From positions 62,001 through 126,000 of the forward strand of contig NZ_JBHRTR010000009.1 of NCBI RefSeq assembly GCF_042646425.1: DNA of 64,000 nucleotides, written 5' to 3'. The position numbers and the translations under genes were made by a program. This document shows, in pieces, positions 16,983 through 24,474 of this stretch. The stretch is from Marinibaculum pumilum. Its GTDB lineage: Bacteria > Pseudomonadota > Alphaproteobacteria > Ferrovibrionales > Ferrovibrionaceae. The notes below the pieces were generated by a model that was not told the origin of the DNA, made no database searches, and saw only the letters and a program-made list of their open reading frames with translations. Numbering within the stretch: position 1 is the stretch's first letter; each line of letters starts with the position of its first letter.

Positions 16983-18167
16983 CTACGCCTCGCCGGTGGT
17001 GCCGCCGCGGTTGCTCTTGCGGCCGGGCAGGGTGCCCATCAGCTTGCAGATGATGGTCAGCATAACCTCGTCGGCACCGCCGCCGATCGAGGTCAGGCGG
17101 CTGTCCCGCCAGAAGCGGGAGATCGGCGTCTCGTTCATGTAGCCCATGCCGCCGTAGTACTGCAGGCAGGCATCGGCGACCTCGCGGCCCAGCCGTCCGG
17201 CCTTCAGCTTCGCCATCGAGGCGAGCTCGGTGACGTCGGTCCCGGCCACATATTCCTCCACCGCGCGATAGATCAGCGAGCGCAGCAGTTCGACCTCGGT
17301 CTTCAGCTCCGCCAGGCGGAAATGGACCACCTGGTTGTGCAGGATGGGCTGGCCGAAGGCGATGCGGTCGCGGGTATAGTCGATGCACTGCTGGATCGCG
17401 CGCTCCATCGGCAGCAGCTTCGCCACCGCGCCCCAGAGCCGTTCCTCCTGGAACTGCAGCATCTGGTAGGTGAAGCCCATGCCCTCTTCGCCGATGCGGT
17501 TGCGCTGCGGCACGCGGACATCCTCGAAATGGATCTGTGCGGTGTCGGAGGAGCGCATGCCGACCTTGTCCAGCTTGCGCGCGACGGTCACGCCCGGTGT
17601 CTTCATCGGCACGCAGATCAGGCTCTTGTTGCGGTGGACATCGTCCCCGCCGGTCCCTGCCAGCAGGCAGATCCAGTCGGCCTGGGTGCCGTTGGTCGTC
17701 CACATCTTGCCGCCGTTGATGATGTAGTCGCCGCCATCCTTGCGGGCGGTGGTCTTCACCGAGGCGACGTCGGAACCCGCGCCGACCTCCGACACACCCA
17801 GGCAGGCGACATAGTCGCCGGAGATCGAGGGGGCGAGGAATTCCTTCCGCAGCTCGTCGGAGCCGAAGCGGGCGAGCGCCGGCGTCGCCATGTCGGTCTG
17901 TACGCCGATCGCCATCGGCACGCCGCCGCAGCGGATATGGCCCAGCGCCTCCGCCATCGCCAGGCCGTAGGAATAGTCGAGACCCTGGCCGCCATATTCG
18001 ACCGGCTTGCAGACGCCGAGGAAGCCGAGCCTGCCGAGTTTCCCGAACAGCTCATGCCCGGGAAAGATCCCCGCCTCTTCCCAGTCGTCGACATGGGGAT
18101 TGACCTCGGTGTCGATGAACCGGATCAGGGAGCGTTGCAGTTCCCGATGTTCCTCGCCGTACAGCAT
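16983..18167 (-). CDS. Acyl-CoA dehydrogenase
   Basis: This 394-residue cytoplasmic FAD enzyme oxidises an acyl-CoA to the enoyl-CoA. The N-terminal helical domain begins MLYGEEHRELQRSLIRF; the FAD-binding middle region shows GVSEVGAGSDVASVKTTA and GGKMWTTNGTQADW; the C-terminal domain has RDRIAFGQPI and LQYYGGMGYMNETPISRFWRD. The end reads SIGGGADEVML, so the glutamate seen in IYEGT-type enzymes is absent. The base is probably in the helix QFQEERLWG, as in isovaleryl-CoA dehydrogenase. This pattern resembles the AtuD-like branch acting on branched or terpenoid acyl-CoAs. AGGAAG precedes the ATG. Confidence 0.88.
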   Translation of the reverse strand: MLYGEEHRELQRSLIRFIDTEVNPHVDDWEEAGIFPGHELFGKLGRLGFLGVCKPVEYGGQGLDYSYGLAMAEALGHIRCGGVPMAIGVQTDMATPALARFGSDELRKEFLAPSISGDYVACLGVSEVGAGSDVASVKTTARKDGGDYIINGGKMWTTNGTQADWICLLAGTGGDDVHRNKSLICVPMKTPGVTVARKLDKVGMRSSDTAQIHFEDVRVPQRNRIGEEGMGFTYQMLQFQEERLWGAVAKLLPMERAIQQCIDYTRDRIAFGQPILHNQVVHFRLAELKTEVELLRSLIYRAVEEYVAGTDVTELASMAKLKAGRLGREVADACLQYYGGMGYMNETPISRFWRDSRLTSIGGGADEVMLTIICKLMGTLPGRKSNRGGTTGEA

Positions 18168-18364
18168 GGCGGCACTTCCTTCCTCGTTGAACGTCCGGCC
18201 GGGAAGGTCTGCAGACAGGCCGTCCGGGCGGATGCCATTCGTTATGCCCGGGCGGGCTCACCGGTCAAACGGTTCCGTCTTCCCAATCCCGGCAGATGCA
18301 CTGCCGCCGTTTCCAGGCGTCGCCCCGCAATCGCAACGATCTCATCCACCGCCCGCGATCCCCG

Positions 18365-20599
18365 CTAGGCTTCCGGCCAGCCGAAGCGTGTTCGCAGCTG
18401 CGTCGGAAGCAGGTCGTTCATCCACGCCTGCACAGCCCCTGGAAAAAGCTGCCGCCACTCGTCGTTCGTGCCCTGGCGGAAATGATCGATACCTTCCCGC
18501 TGCGCCGGCCGCAGCGCCGTCTCGGTCACCGATGCGGGATCCGCGCCGAAATGTGCCAGCAGTTCCCGCAGGACCGTCAGCGGCGCCGACCGCAGCACCG
18601 CCTGGTCGGTGAAGCCGATGCTGAAGCGGCTGTCCTGCTCCGCCACCCGGACCCATTGCAGGATCCAGCGCAGGCAGGCCGGGTAGTGGTTCGCCGCATG
18701 CCATTCCAGGCGACGGTCGAGAGGCCATTGGTCGAAGCCGGCGGGCGGCAGTGGATCGGTCAGGTGCCGAAGGAAGGCACCCTCGCCGGTCAGTTCGCTG
18801 GCCATATGGGCGGTCCATGACGCTGTGGCTTGCCGGGGATCGCGTACATGGACATGGATCGCCCGGATGCCGGCCGCCGCCAGGGCGTCCAGGTTCTCGC
18901 GGCTGGCGTCGAGATGGCTTTGCGCGACTGCGCCACCGGCGGCGAACAGGCGGAGCGCTTCATCCAGGAGCATGTCGTTCGGAAAGCGCGACAGGCTGAT
19001 CCGGATATGCGGGACCCGCAGCATGCCGATCAGGCTGTTCTGCAGATAAACGCTGCCGCTCTTCGGCAGGGAGACGAGCATCACCGGCGGGACACCGCGC
19101 GCGATCGCGGCGTCCCGCAGCCGGCCGATCGCTTCCGGCCAGAGGGGCCGGCCGCGACGGGTAAGTTCGTCATGCAGCGCGCGGGCACCCGCGAAGTCCC
19201 GCCTGGCCGAGAAGCGGACATAAAGGGGGGCCGTCGTGTCGCCATGGTCCCAGCCCTCCCAGCCCTCGAAGCCTGCCTGCTGGAGGCTGTCCAGCTGTTC
19301 GAAGACCGCCTGCTCGCCTTCGTTGCGGAGCCGGGCGGCGATCTCCTCCGCGCTCGGCAGGGTTGGCGGCGATGACGGTGCGGATTGCGAGGACGAGGGC
19401 GGCGCACCCACTGTTCCCGCAGGCTCCAGCATGGCCTGGCAGAGCGCGACAGCGGCACCGATATCGGCGATGCCGCAGCTTCCCGTGTCGATCACCAGGC
19501 GTGTGTCGTCCGGCGTCGGATGGTGCAGGCCCCGGTGCGGGCGCCGGATCGGGCGTCGTGCTGGCATGGGGATCGGTGGCGGGGTGATCCGCAGCCAGTT
19601 TGCCAGCTGCCTGAAGCCGGATTGCAGGTCGGGCTGCCCGACGGTCGTCGCGCTGGCCTGGTCGTCGACGCCGCCGTAGTTGGCGGAAGAGGCAATGATC
19701 CAGCGCAGCAGGCGCTCTGGGTCATAGCGGAAGCGTGCTTCGTCCGGGAAGTGGCGGGCCCGGACCCGCTCCTGGCAGCCGGCGACCACCGTGGCGTGGT
19801 AGAGGGGCAGGTCGACATTGCCGGGCGTGAGGTCGCGCGGTGTCAGCCCGGCTTCGGCCGCGAAACGGTCATAGGCTGCCGACAGGGTTTCCTGCCGGCC
19901 GTTGGCGCCGCCGTTGCTGGCGCCCGAATGGCCGTTCATCGAGACCGGGCGTTGGGTGACAATCGCGCTCCGGCCGTACCAGGCATTCAGCAGTTCGGAC
20001 TCGATGTCGCAGACCGGATCCCGGAAATAGCTGCCGCCCTGGGCGTCGCGGACACGGTCGATGAGCCGCGCCGACACCGCCCCATGATAAATCGACGTCA
20101 AGTAGACTTCCGCCGCGTCCAGCGCGAAAGCCGCAGCCAGATGGGCCTTCAGGTCGAGGGGGCCGGCAAGCTCGCCGAAGCGGACGACCATCTGGCCCGC
20201 CAGGGCGGCGGCGTCCGGCCATTTGTAGTCGTGGGGATGCCAGCACAGGAGTTCGGCCTCGCCGTCGCGCAGCAGCGCTTCCGCCTGGCGCAGGCCGTCC
20301 CGCATCAGGGCATCGTCGTCGCCGATGAAGATCACGTAGCGCCCGCGGCAGGCGGAGAGCCCGAACTCCCAATTGCGGTGCATGGCCAGACGCTGCGGTG
20401 CCCGCAGGATCCGGAGCCGGTCGTCCTGTCGGTCGGCCAGGGCCTGGGTGGCGGCGATTGCGCTGGCATTGTCCACGACGATCAGCTCGAAGTCTTCGCA
20501 GTCCTGGCGCAGCACGGAATCGACCGCGGCAGGCAGTGTGCGGGTGCGGTCCCGCGTCGGGATGACGATGCTGAAGAACGGCTGTATCGGCGGGGTCAT
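18365..20599 (-). CDS. Glycosyltransferase family 2 - sulfotransferase fusion
   Basis: This 744-residue protein joins two enzymes. Residues about 8-250 are a GT2 domain: FFSIVIPTRDRTRTLPAAV, FELIVVDNAS and the intact donor motif GRYVIFIGDDDALMRDGL. A linker of about 200 residues rich in Pro, Arg and Ser follows. From about residue 500 there is a PAPS-dependent sulfotransferase: the phosphate loop SLPKSGSVYLQNSL and, later, IHVHVRDPRQATASW corresponding to the 3'-phosphate site. It could add and sulfate a sugar on a surface glycan. The start follows only a weak ribosome site. The acyl-CoA dehydrogenase gene lies 197 bases downstream on the same strand. Confidence 0.78.
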   Translation of the reverse strand: MTPPIQPFFSIVIPTRDRTRTLPAAVDSVLRQDCEDFELIVVDNASAIAATQALADRQDDRLRILRAPQRLAMHRNWEFGLSACRGRYVIFIGDDDALMRDGLRQAEALLRDGEAELLCWHPHDYKWPDAAALAGQMVVRFGELAGPLDLKAHLAAAFALDAAEVYLTSIYHGAVSARLIDRVRDAQGGSYFRDPVCDIESELLNAWYGRSAIVTQRPVSMNGHSGASNGGANGRQETLSAAYDRFAAEAGLTPRDLTPGNVDLPLYHATVVAGCQERVRARHFPDEARFRYDPERLLRWIIASSANYGGVDDQASATTVGQPDLQSGFRQLANWLRITPPPIPMPARRPIRRPHRGLHHPTPDDTRLVIDTGSCGIADIGAAVALCQAMLEPAGTVGAPPSSSQSAPSSPPTLPSAEEIAARLRNEGEQAVFEQLDSLQQAGFEGWEGWDHGDTTAPLYVRFSARRDFAGARALHDELTRRGRPLWPEAIGRLRDAAIARGVPPVMLVSLPKSGSVYLQNSLIGMLRVPHIRISLSRFPNDMLLDEALRLFAAGGAVAQSHLDASRENLDALAAAGIRAIHVHVRDPRQATASWTAHMASELTGEGAFLRHLTDPLPPAGFDQWPLDRRLEWHAANHYPACLRWILQWVRVAEQDSRFSIGFTDQAVLRSAPLTVLRELLAHFGADPASVTETALRPAQREGIDHFRQGTNDEWRQLFPGAVQAWMNDLLPTQLRTRFGWPEA

Positions 20600-20701
20600 G
20601 GTCCGTGCGGCGTGGATCGGGATTGATCGGCAGAGCAGGAGACGGCAGTAAGGCGCGGTTGCACCGACCGGCCGGAACGCATGCGAAGGGGAGCCGCCCG
20701 A

Positions 20702-21310
20702 ATGATCAAGCTATATCACTGCCAGCGCGCACGCTCCATGCGGCCGCTCTGGGCGCTGGAGGAGATGGGGCTGGACTACGAGCTGGTGACCCTGCAGTTC
20801 CCGCCGCGGGTGTTCCACAAGGAGTACAAGGAGGTCAATCCGCTGGGCACCGTGCCGGCGCTGATCGACGGCGAGGTCATGCTCACCGAATCCGCCGCCT
20901 GCTGCCAGTACCTGGCCGAGCGCTACGGGCCGACCGAGCTGGCGGTGCGCCCGGACGAGCCGGACTACGGGCTGTGGCTGAACTGGCTGCATCGCTCGGA
21001 TGCGACCCTGACCTTTCCGCAGACCCTGGTGCTCCGCTACAGCCGGCTGGAGCCGGAGGAGCGCCGCAACCCGCAGGTCGTAGAGGATTACCGCCTCTGG
21101 TATCTCGGCCGCCTGCGGTCGGTGGAGGCGGCGCTGGCCGACCGCGACTGGCTCTGCGCCGGCCGATTCACCATGGCCGATATCTGCATAGGCTATTGCC
21201 TGGTCCTGTCGGCCGAGCTGGGCATCGAGGAAGCCTTCACCCCCGCGATCCGGCGCTGGTACGAGCGGCTGGCGGAGCGCCCGGCCTTCCAGCGGGCGCA
21301 CACGCTGTAG
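20702..21310 (+). CDS. Glutathione S-transferase family protein
   Basis: This 202-residue protein starts at MIKLYHCQRARSMRPLWALEE, a thioredoxin-fold N-terminus with S11 near the usual glutathione-activating position. FHKEYKEVNPLGTVPALIDG and the glutathione-contact LTESAACCQYLAERYGP follow. The C-terminal helical domain contains LCAGRFTMADICIGYCL, the N-capping motif of GSTs. GAAGGGGAG precedes the chosen ATG. It precedes the TRAP transporter genes on the same strand, but an 85-base gap with an operator-like palindrome separates them. The substrate is unknown. Confidence 0.85.
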   Translation: MIKLYHCQRARSMRPLWALEEMGLDYELVTLQFPPRVFHKEYKEVNPLGTVPALIDGEVMLTESAACCQYLAERYGPTELAVRPDEPDYGLWLNWLHRSDATLTFPQTLVLRYSRLEPEERRNPQVVEDYRLWYLGRLRSVEAALADRDWLCAGRFTMADICIGYCLVLSAELGIEEAFTPAIRRWYERLAERPAFQRAHTL

Positions 21311-21335
21311 CGGGCGCCCGCTCCGCAATTTACTT

Positions 21336-21363
21336 GCTGGTTGACCAGTAATTGCGATAGCCT
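21336..21363 (+). promoter_or_regulatory. Operator-like palindrome upstream of the TRAP-carboxylase operon
   Basis: CTGGT-TG-ACCAG (21337-21348) is a perfect inverted repeat between the GST stop and dctP. Flanking CAATT and ATTG extend the symmetry imperfectly. A weak promoter TTGCTG (21335-21340) and TAGCCT (21358-21363) with a 17-bp spacer would enclose it. The TetR gene within the operon is the obvious candidate ligand; GntR-type proteins also bind TGGT/ACCA dyads. Confidence 0.45.
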
Positions 21364-21395
21364 CCGGCCAGAATGACAAAAGCGGAGGAAGCGCC

Positions 21396-22535
21396 ATGAA
21401 GAACTGGCCCGGGAAGATGCTGCGTGGGACCATTGCGGCCGCCTGCATGGCGGCGATCGGCGGGGCGGCGGCGGCCGTGCCGGCGCAGGCCGAGGAACTG
21501 CGCATCGCGATCGGCCTGACCGGTGACAACGGCCTGGTGCGCGGCATGCAGAAGTTCGCCGACAATGTCGCGGCGAATACCGACGGCGCCTATACCGGCA
21601 AGGTGTTCCCGAACAGCCTGCTGAACTTCGCCGAGGCGATGACCGGGGTGCGCGACGGCATCGCCGACGTGGCCTTCGTGGTGCCCGCCTACAACCGGGC
21701 GGAGTTCCCGAACTCCAACCTTGTGGTCGACATGGCGACCGCCTCCACCGACCCGGTCGTGATGACCGGTGCGGCGAACGAGTTCATGTTCTCCTGTGCC
21801 GCCTGCCTGAAGGAATATGCCAACCAGAACCAGGTCTTCCTGGGGCTGTCCTCGATCGGGCCGTACTACCTGATGTCGAAGCCGAAGGTCGCCACCCTGG
21901 ACGACTTCAAGGCGAAGAAGTTCCGCGGCTTCGGCCCGTTCGGCCGCTGGGTGGAGGCGATGGGCGCCACCCCGGTCGTGGTCTCCGCCAACGACGTCTA
22001 CGAATCGATCAGCCAGGGCCAGCTGGACGGCAATACCCACACGATGGACGTGCTGAAGAGCCTGTCGATCGGCGAGGTGACGGACTATGTGCTGGACGCG
22101 CCGATCGGCCTCTATATCGGCAATTCCCTGTTCAACCTGAACCGCGACGTCTGGGACGAGCTGTCCCCGGAGCAGAAGAAGCAGTTCCTGCTGGCCGCCG
22201 GCGACGCGCACGGCTTCACCACGGTGGAGTACCTGGCCGAGAACCAGCGCTACCTTAAGGACCCGTCCCTGGTCGGCGTCGAACTGGTCGAGCCGTCGCC
22301 GGAAGTGGCAGAGGCCTCCGCCGCGTTCCGTAAGCAGGACCTGGAGACGGTGGCGGCGCTGAACCGCGACAAGTACCAGATCGCCGATGCGGAGGACCAG
22401 GTGCAGCGGATGCTGGGCCTGGTGGCGAAGTGGGAGAAGCTGGTCGCCGGCATCGACAAGAGCGACCCGAAGGCCGTCGGCGAACTGTACAACAGCGAGA
22501 TCTTCAGCAAGGTCGACCCGGCGAGCCTGGACTGA
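21396..22535 (+). CDS. dctP: TRAP transporter substrate-binding protein (DctP family)
   Basis: This 379-residue periplasmic receptor has a signal peptide (MKNWPGKMLRGTIAAACMAA to about A32 in PAQA). The mature protein shows DctP-family landmarks: GVRDGIADVAFVVPAY, LDDFKAKKFRGFGPFGRWVEAMGA and VYESISQGQLDGNTH; the last region includes the substrate-contact loop. AGCGGAGGAAG precedes the ATG. It captures an organic acid anion and delivers it to the DctQM permease encoded next. The following acyl-CoA ligase and carboxylases suggest a carboxylate that is CoA-activated, but the identity cannot be read from sequence. Confidence 0.9.
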   Translation: MKNWPGKMLRGTIAAACMAAIGGAAAAVPAQAEELRIAIGLTGDNGLVRGMQKFADNVAANTDGAYTGKVFPNSLLNFAEAMTGVRDGIADVAFVVPAYNRAEFPNSNLVVDMATASTDPVVMTGAANEFMFSCAACLKEYANQNQVFLGLSSIGPYYLMSKPKVATLDDFKAKKFRGFGPFGRWVEAMGATPVVVSANDVYESISQGQLDGNTHTMDVLKSLSIGEVTDYVLDAPIGLYIGNSLFNLNRDVWDELSPEQKKQFLLAAGDAHGFTTVEYLAENQRYLKDPSLVGVELVEPSPEVAEASAAFRKQDLETVAALNRDKYQIADAEDQVQRMLGLVAKWEKLVAGIDKSDPKAVGELYNSEIFSKVDPASLD

Positions 22536-22576
22536 CCGGGTCCTGACCGGCAGCGGCCGTCGGCGGGGATCGCGCC

Positions 22577-23143
22577 ATGACCCTCCTGGGGCGGATTCTG
22601 TCCTGGGCCGTGACCGCCTCCACGATGGTGGGGGCGGTCGCGGTGATCCTGATGATGCTGCAGATCGTCGCCGACGTTCTGCTGAAGAACATCCTGTCCT
22701 GGCCGCTGCCGCTGACCTCCATCTTCGTCGCCAACTACTACATGGTCATCGCGGCCTACCTGCCGCTGGCGCTGACCGAGAAGCTGGCCCGCCACATCTC
22801 GGTGGAGATCCTGTTCCGCTATCTCTCCGCCCGCTGGCAGCGCTGGGTCGGCGGCACGGTCTGCCTGTTCGCCGGCATCGTCGCCGCCGGCATCGCCTGG
22901 GAGCTGTGGTTCGAGGCGATGAAGCGCGCCCGCGCCGGCACCTTCATCGTCGAGCAGAGCATCGTCATGCCGATCTGGCCGACTTATTTCGTGCTGCCGG
23001 TCGGCTTCGGCCTGCTGGCGCTGGTGCTGTTCTACCGCTTCGCAGGCACGGTGACCGGCCTCGCCGGGGGGCTGGGCGAAGTGCCGCTGGACGACGACAG
23101 CATCCCCGGCGAGCAGGCCGGCGACAGCCACGCGGGACGCTGA
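22577..23143 (+). CDS. dctQ: TRAP transporter small permease (DctQ family)
   Basis: This 188-residue inner-membrane protein has four hydrophobic segments: near residues 8-30, 40-62, 85-108 and 128-150. ADVLLKNILSWPLPLTSIFV and the conserved region LARHISVEILFRYLS between the second and third segments are typical of DctQ. A soluble acidic tail (DDDSIPGEQAGDSH) ends the protein. It forms the permease with DctM, whose gene starts three bases after its stop. Confidence 0.88.
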   Translation: MTLLGRILSWAVTASTMVGAVAVILMMLQIVADVLLKNILSWPLPLTSIFVANYYMVIAAYLPLALTEKLARHISVEILFRYLSARWQRWVGGTVCLFAGIVAAGIAWELWFEAMKRARAGTFIVEQSIVMPIWPTYFVLPVGFGLLALVLFYRFAGTVTGLAGGLGEVPLDDDSIPGEQAGDSHAGR

Positions 23144-23146
23144 GCG

Positions 23147-24454
23147 ATGGACAGCGAGATCATCGGCCTGCTGGGCCTGGGCGTCCTGGTGCTGATGCTG
23201 CTGGCCCGGGTGCCGATCGGGATCACCCTGATCACCGTCTCCTTCGCTGGCATCTGGGTGCTGATCGGCCCGCGGCCGGCCTGGGGCATCCTGTCCGCGG
23301 TGCCCTACGAGTTCGCGGCGAAATGGACCCTGTCCTCGGTGCCCATGTTCCTGCTGATGGGCTATGTCTGCTACCACGCCGGCCTGACGCAAGGGCTGTT
23401 CGCGGCCTGCCGGTCCTGGCTGGCGCGGCTGCCCGGCGGGCTGGCCATCGCTTCCGTCCTGGGAAGCGCCGGCTTCGCCGCGGTCACCGGATCTTCCGTC
23501 GCCTGCGCCGCCGCCATGGGCCGGATCGCGGTGCCGGAGATGGTGCAGAAGCGCTACGACCCGGCGCTGGCCACCGGCACCATCGCCGCCGCCGGTACTC
23601 TGGGCGCGCTGATCCCGCCCAGCATTCTGCTGATCCTGTTCGGCGTCTTCGCCGAGGTGCCGATCAGCAAGCTGTTCATCGGCGGCATCGGCGCCGGTGC
23701 GCTGACGGCGCTTCTGTATATCGCGCTGATCTGGGTGCGGGCCTCATTGAACCCGGAGCTGGCGCCACGCGAACCGGTGACGCCGCCGCTGTCGGAGCGG
23801 TTGGACCATCTGCGCGAGACCTGGCCGATCCTGCTGCTGCTGGTGGTGGTGATCGGCGGCATGTTCATCGGCCTGTTCACCGCCACCGAAGCCGGCGCGG
23901 TGGGGGCCTTCGCCTCCATCGTGATCGCCCTGGCGAAGCGGGCGCTCACCCTGTCCGCCTTCTGGGAGGCGGTGGTAGAGACCCTGACCACCACCGGCGC
24001 GCTGTTCGTGATCGCGGTCGGCGCCAACATGCTGACCCGCTTCCTGGCGCTGTCGGGGTCGGGCGAGCTGATCGCCGACAGCGTGGTCAGCCTGCAGGCC
24101 GACCCGCTGCTGCTGCTGCTGGGCATTTCCGCCCTGTACCTGCTGCTGGGCATGTTCCTGGATCCGATCGGGGCGATGCTGCTGACCCTGCCGGTGCTGT
24201 TGCCCGTGCTGGACCAGAGCGGCATCGACCTGATCTGGTTCGGCGTCTTCCTGGTGAAGTTCCTGGAGATCGGCATGATCACCCCGCCGATCGGCCTCAA
24301 TGTCTTCGTCATCAAGGGCGTGGTCGGCAACATGGCGAGCCTGACCACGATCTTCCGGGGCATTCTCTGGTTCCTGGCCGCGGACGCGGTGGTGGTCGCA
24401 TTGCTGATCGCGGTGCCCGGGATCATTACCTGGCTGCCGGGCCTGATGGAATGA
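23147..24454 (+). CDS. dctM: TRAP transporter large permease (DctM family)
   Basis: This 435-residue inner-membrane protein has about twelve hydrophobic segments and performs sodium- or proton-coupled substrate import. Family landmarks are RVPIGITLITVSFAGIW, FLLMGYVCYHAGLTQGLF, GSAGFAAVTGSSVACAAAMG, ATGTIAAAGTLGALIPPSI and the C-terminal TPPIGLNVFVIKGV. It ends in WLPGLME directly before the carboxylase gene. Confidence 0.92.
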   Translation: MDSEIIGLLGLGVLVLMLLARVPIGITLITVSFAGIWVLIGPRPAWGILSAVPYEFAAKWTLSSVPMFLLMGYVCYHAGLTQGLFAACRSWLARLPGGLAIASVLGSAGFAAVTGSSVACAAAMGRIAVPEMVQKRYDPALATGTIAAAGTLGALIPPSILLILFGVFAEVPISKLFIGGIGAGALTALLYIALIWVRASLNPELAPREPVTPPLSERLDHLRETWPILLLLVVVIGGMFIGLFTATEAGAVGAFASIVIALAKRALTLSAFWEAVVETLTTTGALFVIAVGANMLTRFLALSGSGELIADSVVSLQADPLLLLLGISALYLLLGMFLDPIGAMLLTLPVLLPVLDQSGIDLIWFGVFLVKFLEIGMITPPIGLNVFVIKGVVGNMASLTTIFRGILWFLAADAVVVALLIAVPGIITWLPGLME

Positions 24455-24474
24455 CGAGACGACCGGAGGACGGA

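Noticed and set aside
16983..18167. Loss of activity in the acyl-CoA dehydrogenase because the C-terminal glutamate is absent
   Set aside because: Several subfamilies place the base on a different helix, and QFQEERL supplies a suitable glutamate, so the enzyme is probably active.
22387..24474. Upstream in-frame extension of the single-chain carboxylase through dctP, dctQ and dctM
   Set aside because: The extension is Arg/Ala/Gly-rich and out of frame with the true TRAP genes. The carboxylase has a good ribosome site at 24475 and its first motif begins shortly after.
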